Positions 12,162 through 23,816 of a stretch of DNA of 64,000 nucleotides are shown here, piece by piece. How positions within the stretch are numbered: the first letter of the stretch is position 1; every line of letters begins with the position of its first letter. The DNA comes from Metaphire vulgaris. Lineage: Eukaryota; Annelida; Clitellata; Crassiclitellata; Megascolecidae. The position numbers and the translations under genes are program-made. Location of the stretch: NCBI GenBank assembly GCA_018105865.1, contig CM030841.1, positions 10,931,182 to 10,995,181 on the forward strand, in the 5' to 3' direction. Below the pieces are notes generated by a model. It ran no database searches. It saw only the letters and a program-made list of their open reading frames with translations, and was not told the DNA's origin.

Positions 12162-12645
12162 GTCGAGACTGACCCCCAGTGATGATCAACAATTGTGGTA
12201 TTTATCGGTCAGACAGCCCTCCCACCTGAAGTAGAAAATTATTGCTTGGGAGTAATCGACCCCACTGCTTTTTTTTCTGAAAATCTGCTACTAAGGATAA
12301 TGGCATTATTATGCAACAACGAGTAAGTCTTCTGCGTAGTCCGCTTTCTTTGAAATTGAATTAAAGTTGCCTGTGCATAACAGACTCCAGCGGGACACAA
12401 TACACCGTTGTACTCTGAACACAATTCGTACGAAAACATAAATCATAGGCCGTCACTGCGCCGCTCAAGGACTACGTCCAAGATAGCCTGTACTATAGTT
12501 AATAGTCTGTCAACTTTGTAATGAATGCGCAAACTTTGCTTGTACCACCATAGGGAAGGGGAAGGTATAGGGATTGTTCCCCCCCACTTTTCACCCAAGG
12601 TTACGCCCAATGCCCTTGATTAAAACCAAGGGCAACTCTTTCTAC
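12162..12645. other. Unannotated stretch
   Basis: No gene or repeat boundary recognised. Confidence 0.4.
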
Positions 12646-13331
12646 GGGGCGCTGCCCAGTAATTACGTCAACAAAATAGGGGAGGGTTTGAAAAAGTTTG
12701 ACAGTTGTAGACAGGGAAGGGGGTTGGGGGTCAAGAGAAGTTGACGCGTCAACAATTACATTTTTTAAAAATAATCAAAATAATAGAAAATTTTATGGAA
12801 TACTATTAAATAGTATTAATTTTATTACAACGGATAAAGCCTGACAAGCAAAAAGGGCCACCGCCACTCCACATTTTGACACTTGGTGAGCAAAAAAGGG
12901 AAGAAAGGTCATCACCGCAAAATAATAACCTTCTAAACTTTTTAGAGGGACCCGTCACTAATCTAAGGGAGGTTAATAGTTTTTAACATAATTATAGGGG
13001 TGTTACTGAAACAGTGGCGTAGGCGGCACTGTCCTAGGGGCGGCATTTTCGAAATTTCTTAATTTTTATAATTATTAGGGTTTTTTGCTTGTCATACTTT
13101 TTTTTAGAGACTCGATAACATTTTTTTTGCTTGTCAGACTTTTTAAAGACTTGATTAGTAAGTTTTTTCCAGGAAATTTTGAAAAATTTCCGCCGCGAAA
13201 AGGCGACACTTTATTTTCGCCCCAGGCAGCACTTTGCCTAGCTAAGCCACTGTATTGAAAGTTTGACGGTTGATGACAAGGAGAGGTAAAAAATTGCCAA
13301 AAATTGTTGACGTAATTAATGGACAGCCCCT
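12646..13331. mobile_element. GGGGCTGTCCATTAATTACG-family MITE with a nested MITE
   Basis: The left end is a diverged GGGGCGCTGCCCAGTAATTACG; the right end is ACGTAATTAATGGACAGCCCC. The body has AAAGTTTGACAGTTGTTGAC words in both orientations and the core CCTGACAAGCAAAAAGGG near 12840. It is interrupted by the element at 13012-13252. Confidence 0.7.
13012..13252. mobile_element. hAT-like MITE, CAGTGGCGTAGC family, nested inverted copy
   Basis: Ends CAGTGGCGTAGGCGG and GCCTAGCTAAGCCACTG. Flanking octamers TACTGAAA and TATTGAAA match at seven of eight. It is the inverse of 11845-12161 and inserted inside the element at 12646-13331, so it is the younger of the two. Confidence 0.85.
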
Positions 13332-13658
13332 GATGATGCACACTGCTAGCAAATATAATCATCGTTTCACAGGCGTTATATTGAGGCATATACGGTATTA
13401 ATAGACTACCAATGCAATAGTAAATTGTTCGCTTCGCAGCAGACGACCTTTGACCCTCGTTCGCAGCAGCGGTTCGTCAACAGACGAAGATCGAACGGTT
13501 TTCATTATAAGCTCTGACTGAGACAGGCATGCAGGTCCACCGTCCACGGTTCGGAGCAGAACTGACTCCGGCTGCAAGTAGGTCGCTCTACTCGATGGGA
13601 CAGATATGTTGCCAGAGTGGGGAATTTAGGTATAGTGCCATAATGTGTGCCATACAAA

Positions 13659-13846
13659 CAGTGGCGGCTCCACCGGGGGGCCAGGGGGGCCCGTGCCCCC
13701 TATTGAGAGCCTGGCCCCCAGTGGCCCCCCCAGTTGGGACCCTATACTTAATGCTACATACATTAAACAACAAATGGTTGGCCCCCCATGATTAGAAGTT
13801 GCCCCCCCAACGGCCCCCCACTTGCCAAATCCTAGAGCCGCCACTG
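13659..13846. mobile_element. hAT-like MITE, CAGTGGCGG family
   Basis: Ends CAGTGGCGGCTCCACC and CTAGAGCCGCCACTG with a perfect 8-bp duplication CATACAAA at 13651-13658 and 13847-13854. Confidence 0.92.
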
Positions 13847-13861
13847 CATACAAAGAGACGC

Positions 13862-14012
13862 GGTGATGCGGTGGTGGAGTTCTTGCCAGGTAATTTTTGG
13901 AAGATCGCGGGTTCGAATTTGACCCTATAGGCTATAGTCACTGCGTAACGACTTTGGACAAGTTATTCACCACTAATTGTATGCGAGGAAGGCAGCAGGT
14001 AACCACCTCATC
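13862..14012 (+). mobile_element. tRNA-derived SINE head
   Basis: An RNA polymerase III A-box-like GTGGTGGAGTTC (13871) is followed by a B-box-like GGGTTCGAATTTG (13909). A non-tRNA body follows (GACTTTGGACAAGTTATTCACC) and is cut by the MITE at 14013. A functional tRNA is unlikely because the arms do not pair. Confidence 0.6.
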
Positions 14013-14306
14013 CAGGCCCGTACGAAGTGGGGGTTCAGAGGTGCAGATGAACCCCTGGAAAAATGTAGGGGTGCAGTGCACCCCTGGAAAGAAGATGGTC
14101 TGCACCCATTAACCCTTAAAAATCGTGCAGATGACGTTTTTGCTTGTCAAGGTATTTGTGGGGTGAAATTGGGCGTCGACGACTTTTTTGCTTGTCAAGG
14201 CATTTTTGGTGTCGAAAACCTTTTTGCTTGTCAAGGATTTCAAAGAGAAAACTTTTATCTGGAGAAAATCTGCACCCCATGACGAAAAATCGTTCCGACG
14301 CCATTG
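14013..14306. mobile_element. hAT-like MITE, CAGGCCCGTACGAA family
   Basis: Ends CAGGCCCGTACGAA and CGTTCCGACGCCATTG, with a perfect 8-bp duplication ACCTCATC at 14005-14012 and 14307-14314. It carries three copies of TTTTTGCTTGTCAAGG (14136, 14187, 14222), the reverse of the shared core. Confidence 0.88.
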
Positions 14307-14711
14307 ACCTCATCCACCTTATCTTCAACCATATAGTCACATCACAGTTGATAAATTAACTTTCCGCGTCACATTCATTGGTTATGACACGCGTTCAGCG
14401 AGGACTACATAATATCTGGATAGGTTGTTTTAACCGTTTACGTCTTGGCCTGTGTGAGGTTCAGCAGTACGAGGCTGCCAACGTCAAACAAAATACATCT
14501 GTATACAATGTATTTTCATAATTCCTCTCGGCTAAGCATGGTGAAAATATGTTTATGTTAAACTGTGGCCAGTGGTTGATTTTTCCAAGCACAGTGGGCG
14601 GGTGAGGGGACTACTACTACCCAAAATTTTCGAATTTTATTGGAGTCAGGCACGTAGAATCCAACAATTTTACCCCATTGAGTATTGAGCTCAATCAGTA
14701 AAAGAGGCTAG

Positions 14712-15016
14712 CAGTGGCGGTTCCAGGATATCGTGGTGGGAGATGAAATGAATTTATAGGAAGTTGGTAGGGGGTGTAAAGAGAAGGAAAAAATCAAAAA
14801 ACTTTGCCAAAAAACTGACAAAAGGGATTTCCCCAAATGTTACTACACTTTTACCGAAAAATAGGCTGACAAGCAAAAAAGGTCATCCGCAGTTTTTTCC
14901 CCATAGTTTTACTAGACTTTACCCACAAAATAGGTTTCACAAGCGAAAAAACCGGAAGTCCGGCGGGGGATGCATCCCCACTCATCCCGGGGATCCCCCA
15001 CGTGGAACCGCCACAG
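14712..15016. mobile_element. hAT-like MITE, CAGTGGCGGTTCCAGG family
   Basis: Ends CAGTGGCGGTTCCAGG and GGAACCGCCACAG, with a perfect 8-bp duplication GAGGCTAG at 14704-14711 and 15017-15024. Core copy GCTGACAAGCAAAAAAGG at 14863. Same family as 36697-36989. Confidence 0.92.
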
Positions 15017-15107
15017 GAGGCTAGTCCCTTCACAACCACTGCAAACGATGATGTTATCGAACGCAATGCTACACGCTGAACCGTGACTGTAGCCATAGAT
15101 GCATTAA

Positions 15108-15503
15108 ACGTTTTTTACGTTTTTCATTTTCCCCACGTTTTTACGTTTTTTAACCCTATTTATTTTGCCAACGTTTTTTTTTATTATTTAAAAACGAGAT
15201 AATTAATTAGATTTCTGCTGTTTAGCTATTAGTATAGTCGATTGCTTATCAGCAGGTCATGCAGCTGTACTTTACTTACAACATAGAGTAAGCAATTTAT
15301 GCCAGTAATATTGCTGTTTATTTCATTTCACCATAGTTTTGCTTAGTGTGACTTGATTGTTTATTCCCCGTTGGTGGGTAAGGTAGATTCCCTAATCTCG
15401 CTCAGATAAACGTCGGTGACGTTTTTTATTCAACGTTTTTTTTATTTTCTGACGTTTTTTACGCTTTTTTATTATTTTCCCAACGTTTTTTACATCTATG
15501 ATT
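15108..15503. mobile_element. ACGTT-phrase element, copy 2 (inverted)
   Basis: Ends built from repeated AACGTTTTTTACG words. The middle is the inverse of 7470-8275. It is shorter than copy 1. Confidence 0.65.
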
Positions 15504-15679
15504 GTAGCTAAACCAACAGACAGAAGATACTTTATCATTAACTGTAGATTAGAAGCAAATACAAAGAAAATAGAATTAATTCGGCTATGTTTTTTAGCGG
15601 ACAATATCTGATTACTAAAAATTCTGTCTTCTATAATTTATCAATACTTTATCATTAACCAATCAGTGGCGTTTTTAGT

Positions 15680-15908
15680 CAGTGGCGTAGTCATTTTCCG
15701 AGGCCATTTTCGGACTGAGACCGATCATGGGATTTGTTCAAAACCGTCGAGAAATTTGGGGAATGGGGAGGGTAGGTAGAATGATCGAAGAGAATGCGTG
15801 AAAGTACAGAAAATTTCGTGACGACCTTTATTCTTTATTTGCTCGGATAATAATTTTTAACAAAAATGTCGACGTGCCCCTTATTCCGGAACCCTGGCTA
15901 CGCCACTG
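15680..15908. mobile_element. MITE, CAGTGGCGTAGCC family
   Basis: Ends CAGTGGCGTAGTCA and CCTGGCTACGCCACTG. No duplication is preserved. It contains a diverged core (GACGACCTTTATTC...TTTGCTCGG). Confidence 0.7.
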
Positions 15909-16600
15909 GCTCATGCACAGGCCTACCTGCGTACTCGGCTATTTCGAACGATAAATCCGCGACATAAATTCTCGAATTATTGCTGAACTCGGAATCAGTT
16001 TCACAGGTTGCGTAATAACTTATTTCACAACGACAACGGCGCCGTAGTAGGCCCTAATTATGAACGTGTGCTGTGAGATTTTGACGAATTCGCTCTGCTT
16101 GGCAAGCATGCAGAATGCATGCGGCTTGCGCTATAGCTTAGCTCACACGTAGACCTATTAATTATTAACTCTGCATGCTCGGAGAAATTTAGTTTCAGCA
16201 CGAAAGCCGTAGAAATTTTTTACTAATCACACAATTGGATTAGAGCGAAGCCGAACGACTCGATCTGTAGCACAGTCACTTCTAGCATCAGTCAAATGCA
16301 AACCATAATCGCCAGTCAATGGATCACATTGTGCCAGACAGGCTTCTGCGAAAACAGACCAACATTATGCTTACTAAGACCAACTTAGCATTTGTGCTCA
16401 TCACAATACCTGCGTACAAATAACAGATTTTAGTCTTGGTCTAAATGTAAGCCATATACGACCTAGGTGCAATGAAATTTAAATGTGCTCTGTAGGCGTC
16501 ACTCTTAAAAGGAATTCAAAAATAGCAAAACATATCAAACAGACATCCAGGTTCGCTGAAAACAGTGACAATAAAACGCTGACTACACAGGCGACCCTAG
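15909..16600. other. Unannotated stretch
   Basis: No gene or repeat recognised. Confidence 0.4.
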
Positions 16601-16604
16601 GGCT

Positions 16605-17430
16605 GTCCATTAATTAAGCCATCACATTATGACACTCGATGATCAAAATAAAAGGAAAGGGTCTCATTGCTGCAAAAATAATAGCCTAATAAACTTTCTA
16701 GGGGTACCCATCACCGCTCTTAATGGGGAGGAGGTGGCAGCGTATAAGGGGCTGTCCATTAACTATGTCAACAATTTTTGACCAATTTTTGACCCCCTCC
16801 CTCCTTGTCAACAACTGTCAACTTTCAGTTACCCCTCCCATAATTACGTCAAAACTTTTGACCCCCCCCCCAAGATCAATGGCAGGTCCCAATAACAAGG
16901 TTATTATTTTTTGCGGTGATGACCATTTTTTGTCAAAATGTGGTGGTGATGACCTTTTTCCATGCTTTTTCCCATTGTAATGAGTAGTATTCCACGAAAT
17001 TTCCTATTTTTGATTATTTGTAAAAAGTGAAATTGTTGACGTCAACGGGTCCTCTTGCTCCCGGTGGAGCCCCCCCCTGTCAACAACTGTCAAACTTTTT
17101 CAAACCCCTCCCCTTAATTGTTGACGTAATTAATGGACAGCTCCTAATCTAGACTTCTGGACTCAAAGGGAATTTGAAATTTCAGGGGGTAAGTCAGCTA
17201 GGGAATCTGGGGAGCGCTGTAAGTATGCCAATATTTCCGGGGAGGAATTCGAAATTTCCGGGAGCGAAAAGGGCAATTTTCCCCGGAAACGGCCTAGATT
17301 AAACCCTGCATGGGGGTCAAAAGTTTTTGGCATAATTATAGGGGGTCACTGAAAGTTGACAGTTGTTGACAAGGGGGGGGTCAAATATTGCCCAAAAATT
17401 GTTCACTTAATTAACAGAGAGCCCCTTATA
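16605..17430. mobile_element. Cluster of GGGGCTGTCCATTAATTACG-family MITE pieces
   Basis: At least three pieces: a left part from 16605, a full-length copy 16747-17145 (AGGGGCTGTCCATTAACTATG to TTAATGGACAGCTCCT), and a right part 17320-17428. All share the TTGACAGTTGTTGACAAGG-type words. The element at 17138-17308 sits between the second and third pieces. Confidence 0.7.
17138..17308. mobile_element. MITE, CAGTGTTTAATCTAGAC family, copy 1
   Basis: The left end CTAATCTAGACTTCTGGAC and right end CGGCCTAGATTAAACCCTG are imperfect inverted repeats. Related to 44257-44434. Confidence 0.65.
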
Positions 17431-18250
17431 GGCCTATTGTGAACATACGTAGCCATTTAAGCTCTTCTCCCCGCTGCACTTCGGAAATTTGAAAGACACT
17501 CTCAAATGGCGGCATTCATGATACATCATACATTACATTTACATGATACACTACATTTAATCGCAATTCAATATCATGTATTTTGAGACAAGGGCTGTGA
17601 AAATATTTACAATGAAACAGGGTGGAACCGGTTTTATTGCGCCACACTCTATATTCGAGAAAGCAAAAATATTGGTTCTCGAATTGAAAAGAAGGTTATA
17701 AGAAATTATAAGATTCTTTTGCTGCGATCGAGACTATCCGCAGTTCTTGAGTCATTATTTTATTTGAAGTGTGTATGCAATTTTCTCACATTTGTAGCAG
17801 CCTCGAAGCCCTCGAATGGCCTCGATACAGTTTTCGTCTACTATGTGAACGGCTTTGTTGTTTGTCCATAGATGGCTTCCTAACTCTCAATGAGTGTATG
17901 AATAATCTATGCTATGGGCATTTAATGTTGCCTAGCAACGACTCGACATTTTGAAAAAGAAATTAGTGAATTCAAAGTTTTCGCTGAAATAAAGAAACCG
18001 TTACTTTAGGTTTTAATTGCATTTTATATCTCTAAAATCAGAATCATTTACGTGGAAGTACATTTTATGTTGAGTATCGGTTTTGATGTATGAAATAGTA
18101 TGATCGTTGGTCCATGCATAGTTATATCGAATCACACTTCTGTAATGTAATGTAGCATGAAATGTAATGCAGAATTTGTATAGAACCTCTTATATTTCTA
18201 AACAGATGTGATGTAATGTACAAATTGTTTTGCGCCCCTTCTCTTTCTAG
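17431..18250. other. Unannotated stretch
   Basis: No repeat boundary found. A 61-codon open frame at 17769-17954 shows no domain. Confidence 0.35.
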
Positions 18251-18347
18251 TCAGAAGCTCTAACAGCTCAGCGCAGCTGCTGTCAAGCTTATGATTTGTA
18301 CCGAATGAGTGCTAGTATTTTCAGCCAGCGTGGCGATTTTAAAATTG
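18251..18347 (+). CDS. Candidate internal exon, function unknown
   Basis: A 97-nt segment, open in one frame only (contains QAYDLYRMSASIFSQRGDF). It sits between a strong acceptor (TTCTCTTTCTAG) and a plausible donor (ATTG before GTGAGAAG). It does not continue in frame into the exon at 19390, so it belongs to another transcript, is 5' leader, or is spurious. A tyrosine-arginine LYR triplet is present, but one motif is not enough to assign the LYR family. Confidence 0.25.
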
Positions 18348-18444
18348 GTGAGAAGTTAAGAGTTTTGATGTCTTTGCTACTACTCAAGCCATTTACATTT
18401 TAGAGTGAAAATAAAGTGGGGTTTTCTGGTGGATATGAATAATA

Positions 18445-18923
18445 AGGGGCTGTCCATTAGTTACGTAAACAAAATAGGGGTTGTTGTAAAAGTTTGACAG
18501 TTGTTGACAGAGGGAGGTAGGAGGGGGTCAAGAGAAGTTGACGTCAACAATTTCGTTTTTTTACAAATGATAAAAAATAGAAAATGTCATGGAATACTAT
18601 TTATTACAATGGGGAAAAGCCTGACAAGCAAAAAACAAGGTCATCATCACCACATTATGACACTTGATGAACAAGAGAAAGGGAAAAATGGTCATCGCGA
18701 CAAAAGTAATAACCTTCTAAACTTTTTAACCTCTTAACTGGGTATTTAACTGTAACTCAAGACCCGATCACTGATCTTATAAGGAGACCCATCACTGATC
18801 TTATTGGGTGAAAAGTTTTTGACATAGTTATAGGGGGGGTCACTGAAAGTTGACAGTTGTTGACAAGGGGGAGGGGTCAGAAATTGCCCAAAAAATTGTT
18901 GGCATAATTAATGGACAGCCCCT
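18445..18923. mobile_element. GGGGCTGTCCATTA-family MITE, full length
   Basis: Ends AGGGGCTGTCCATTAG and TAATGGACAGCCCCT. Internal words GTTTGACAGTTGTTGACAG and the core CCTGACAAGCAAAAAACAAGG (split: CCTGACAAGCAAAAAA, CAAGGTCATC) near 18619. Confidence 0.85.
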
Positions 18924-19389
18924 AAGATGTCTTCTTGATCATTATTTATTTTGGATTATGGCCAATTTTAGCAAATTTGCTAGAGAGCAAGTGACTGTCT
19001 TTTGTATTATGCTGATATTAATTAAAGGTATTAAAGGCCTCTTGGTGAAAGAGATCATTTATAGTATTCCAGAATGTATTAGATTAGGAGCTTTTGGTTG
19101 AAATGAGATTAGAAAATATATGACAAGAGTGGTCTAATGGTGATAATAGGTATGCTTGTCAAATTGTCCAATCAGTGGTTGAAAAATAGTTGAGTTGTTT
19201 GTGATGAGGTCAGATGTTGTGATGTCATAATGTCTTCATGAAATGATGTGATGTTGATGCACATTGCACAGGTTCACTATTGTTTTAGTTGTGATTTGCA
19301 CTTCAAGTGCTTCTAGTTATATGCACGCTCTGCTTATTCTAATCATATACATTGTACTTTGCAGTTTTCTGAGAGGGAATTTATGAGCA

Positions 19390-21812
19390 ATGACCACTAC
19401 CAATGGATTGCATGCCCCTCGCCATGAACCGGATTGGGCTCGAATACCCCCTCATGTGCCAACTTACCCAAACCCACCAATGCATTTCAGGTAGCTGTTG
19501 TTTTTGTTGAATTTATACATTTTAAGTGGCTTTCAGTTGGTTACATAAAATCTTTTTTATTGCATTCTTTAATAAAACCTTTAAATTTGGTGTTCAGTTT
19601 TAGTTAAAAGATTTTGCGAATTGTTATGAGATGCTCTCTTGGAACTGTTTGATGGTATCTTACTTGCTTATTAATGTTTGGTTTAATCGCTAGATGGCAG
19701 TTGTAGCAAGGGGCGTTGGTCTCTTCTGGTTTGTTTGAGCTTGTATATAGTTGATTTGGAATTTCTGTTTCATAAATCGTTCTAATATCTTATCTCTTTT
19801 GCGACATTGCGCAACGACCCTCAACAAAATATTTGTATAACTTTACCTGGATGACTGCTAAATTTCAGCTATAGCTAATGTTGCTAGATTTGAAAATGCT
19901 ATATGAATTCAAGCAATTTTACTTATTTACTTAATTTCTTAAGTAGCTTACTTTTTAATGTTTAGACACATTCCTGCAGAAATATACACCTGTCAAGATG
20001 GAAAAAGGAACTATCAAGTATGCAAGTTATTTTCTCATCTGCTAAAAAGAGACTGATATGGTTACATTTAAAATAAAATACCGGTACTAATTTTACTGCA
20101 ATACACAATGAAGATCATGACAGATAGTTTAGCAATGCCACAGCTTAACAACTTATTGAACTATTAGTCTTGTCCTTAGAACCATCTTATGAAATCCATT
20201 ATTATTTAAATATATTCTTTATGCTTTATAGCAATGGTCATCACACAAGGGCATTAGGGCTTCCTCTGGGTCTAACTCTAACATGCCAGGTTTATGATTT
20301 GTTGTGTGAGATTATCAGCAGCATGAAGGAAATTGGAAGCCTTTGTTTATTATTAGAGAGTTGTATAATGCATTCTGTAACTGCTAACCGTTTTGTGTCA
20401 TTCAATGGCATTCAATGTATGAATATAACTATACTCTGTGTTATGTATTTTGCTTTTACAGTATGTGTTCAGATGACTTTGTATTGTGTTATAACATGAT
20501 CTGACTGGCCAAGGTCTAGATGATGAACAGCCAATAGTTTAACCTCAAACATTTATGAAAATTTTCAAGTTTACAATTGTCAAATTGTCTCTCTTAACCT
20601 GTAAAATACAAACTTTCTGCCTGGACCCTGCTGAACCAGTCCACGACACTCCCAAACACTCTCTAGGCATCTATAAAAATATAACTCCTGGAAATTATCC
20701 TGAATCTGCAACTGAAATTTTATTTTCCTGAATCTGCAAGGTCTGATAGGTTAGCAGCATTTATATTTTTATGATTTATGCATTCATTGGCTAAATTTCA
20801 ATAAAAATAAGTAGTTAAAAAAGGGTTGCTAAAAGAGTTATTAAAAAAATTGTTAAACTTTTGCAACAGCTATTTTTCATGTATCAAATATTGTTCTGAA
20901 AACTCAAAAAAGAGCAGTGCAGCATCAAAATCAGTCAATGAAGAACCATTGAATTAATTAATCATTGATTGTCTATTTAAGTCTTAGTCACTGAGTCAAG
21001 TTTGTCAGCATGATACACAATACACTGGCCCTGTATCTGGCTGTATCTGGGTGTTGCATGCCTGACTGAGGACCTTTGAAATGGAGATCAACACTGCCTT
21101 TTGAGCATGGTCTTTGGGTATAATCTTGGGAAGGACTTTGACTTGATATATTCCTAATGATAAAAAGGTATTTAATTTTGACACTAAAATGGACTATTTA
21201 GTTAAACTAAAATGTTAAACTATGGATATATTTAATTAAAGGCTAGTTAAACTTTTTTGCTACTAATTTTTAAGTTTGATACTGATGTCTTGCTATACTG
21301 TATTTTCGTGGTTGTATTAGAAATGGTGGAGCAACTGGAACACTGAATTTCAGATTGGTATAATCTTGGGAAGGAAGATATAGCTAACTATATTTAGCTT
21401 TGACAGACTTGATCCCCTGTTTAGGCCAGTTATTTTGAGTTTGAAGATTGATCACCAGTGGTTGGATTAAAATATCCAGCAACTGGAAAAATCCAGATTG
21501 GAGGGAAAAGCACCCTTGGCGCCAGGAAGATTGATCACCAGTCGGGGATAAAATATCCATACAGGGAAAATCCGGAAAATGCCTGAGACGGAGGTATGCC
21601 TTAGAGCAGGCCGTTAGGAGCACGCCATTTACAGAACGCACTTTGACACCAGAGACAAGAAGATCTACCAGTGGTCGAATGCTATGACATCAACACAGTA
21701 CAAGAAGCCCATTACGTCAGTGTATGGTCCGCTGCTGAGGGAACAAGTCTATGGTGTTAAGACCGCTTACAACAGGCATGGCTTTATGCCCGCTCTTGAT
21801 TATTACTTTTAG
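19390..21812 (+). CDS. Small uncharacterised multi-exon gene
   Basis: I do not recognise the product. Exon A (19390-19490) starts with an ATG preceded in frame by a stop and reads MTTTNGLHAPRHEPDWARIP..., ending CAG before GTAGCT. Exon B (19966-20017) joins in phase and reads RHIPAEIYTCQDGKRNYQ. A likely exon C (21321-21357, KWWSNWNTEFQI) also joins in phase. The terminal exon (about 21618-21812) encodes EHAIYRTHFDTRDKKIYQW...YNRHGFMPALDYYF and a stop. Exon C ends in phase 1, but the terminal frame needs phase 0 at 21618, so a small exon, an assembly indel or an error in my exon C is involved. The product would be a short, Trp/Tyr/Pro-rich soluble protein without signal peptide or membrane span. 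Its style recalls small ciliary or mitochondrial accessory proteins, but this is only an impression. Confidence 0.5.
21444..21610. repeat. Imperfect tandem duplication inside the small gene
   Basis: The segment AGATTGATCACCAGT...AAAATATCCA occurs at 21444 and again at 21529, about 85 bp apart, immediately before the terminal exon. A second pair, GGTATAATCTTGGGAAGGA, is at 21118 and 21358. Confidence 0.7.
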
Positions 21813-23097
21813 ATTAAATGTATGTGCATTGCTGCAACATGCATTTAATACACCTATTTGCTTGTGACATGGTTAATTAATTATTAACTGTATGTATATA
21901 TGTGCAATATTTTGTATGTATATATGTGCAATATTTGTCTTTAATTCTCTAATTGCTTGGTGCTTGGCACCTGTTTTTGTTAAATTTTTGCAACTAATTA
22001 TTGTATAGCAACATACAGAGGAAACAGTTTGAGGCTAAAAAAAGATTGAATTTGAAAGTCGCTTGCAAGACATGTTTGAACCAATACCTTCTGCAGAATT
22101 TATTTGTCATCCATTATAGGTTTTGTTTAAGTGCAATTTTGAAATTTATTGATTTTCAATTCAATCATTGTGATTCAGTATATTAATTTGATGAGTGTCC
22201 AATGTCCACATGTGCAATTTAGAAAGCTTTTATATTACTTTTCTGGTCATAGCCAATTGTGTCCTAATAAATACTTTAAACATTTGATCATTTTCATGTT
22301 AACTTCTTTCAAATGCAGCTCAAATTAACCAATCTCTTGTAGTTTTTGTTAAATAAATGATATTTGTCTAGTTTCTTTCAGTAGAATCAAACCCTGTTGC
22401 AAAAAATCACTGTGTTGATTTCTTGAAACTGCAGGAATTATTTAATGAAGTGTGTTTGTGGATATATGTTTAGTAGCAGTCTAACAGATGAAAATGAATT
22501 ATTGCCATAGCTTAATAATGTACCTAGAAATGCAGTACATTTTAATGTTATTTCTAAGTTCGCAGACAGACCACAAGTCTAACTGCATCTGGGTACAAGT
22601 ACAAGGTACATTTATTGGACTTGTCACTGTCTATTTAAAAACTGTTATAATGCCATTTTGGACTTGAATAAATTATATTAATACCATCTTGATCTTGGTC
22701 AATATGAGCCTTCTGTCTTAATCTTTTGAGATGTGAGACAAGAGGATTGTGATCAAAGTGTAGATTTTCAGTTTCTACTACTTTTAAGTTCTAGCTCTAG
22801 GGTTTTATTATGAGAATTACTGTACTTTGAGAAGTGGATTGTTTGCAGTGAACAGAGATGTGAGGGGTAGTTACCATTGCGTTGATCGTATAGGAATATG
22901 TGCATTGTATAAGTGGTATTTGTGAGGCAGGCCAGTCGGGGTGGGGGTGGGGGAGGAGAAGGTTTGATTGCTTCATGTATGCTAATAAAGTTAGTTAAAT
23001 AAGCTAATGATGCCATGAAGCAGTGATCAGGAATTCCCCCTCTCCCACAAATACCACGCTGCATCATCTTCACTGAGAAGTAAAAGATTTTATCATA
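21813..23097. other. Downstream AT-rich non-coding stretch
   Basis: AT-rich, with several AATAAA signals that could serve the gene ending at 21812. No exon or repeat recognised; the short open frames lack any domain. Confidence 0.4.
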
Positions 23098-23504
23098 AGG
23101 GGCTGTCCATTAATTACGTCATTTTGGGGAATTTTTGATCCCTCCCCTTGTCAACAACTGTCAAACTTTCGGTGACACCCTAAAATTATGTTAAGCGGCC
23201 GCCCATTAATTATATAAAAAATTAGGCAATTTTTAGCCCCCCTCTTTGTCAACAACTGCCAAACTTTCAGTGACCCCTGAATGAAATTATGTCAAAAACT
23301 TTTAACCCTCCCCTACTAGCTAAACATATTTTATACGGATGGCTTTTATCCTAAAATAGAATTATGGAAATTAATTTTTTGATTTATTAAATTTATTGCA
23401 AAAATTGAAATTGTTGACGTCAATTTATCTTGACCTCCCCTGTCAACAAGTGTCAAACTTATTCAAACCCCCTAATTTGTTAACGTAATTAATGGACAGC
23501 CCCT
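23098..23504. mobile_element. GGGGCTGTCCATTAATTACG-family MITE
   Basis: Ends AGGGGCTGTCCATTAATTAC and GTAATTAATGGACAGCCCCT give near-perfect inverted repeats of at least 20 bp. A second start-like segment at about 23195 suggests an internal duplication. Confidence 0.88.
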
Positions 23505-23816
23505 AACGGAAAGCGAGGGATGCATATTTCAGATTCCAGTCATTATTAAAGCTAACAGACATAATTATACTAATTAATTATTGCTAGCATTAATGGCTAG
23601 TCGCGTTGGTTACAAGCTTCTAAATCTGATTAGTTTTTAAAGTTTAGAAATATTTTCAATATCCTATTTAGTTTAGGCATATACTCCGTCCAGTTGGAAA
23701 GATTTTTACTTGGGTCCCTCTATAGGCCTAACTGCTTTTTGTCGGGCATATCGGAAATTTGCTTCGAAATCAGGTTGGCGATGGATGTTCGTTAATTAAG
23801 GAATATTATGAAATTG

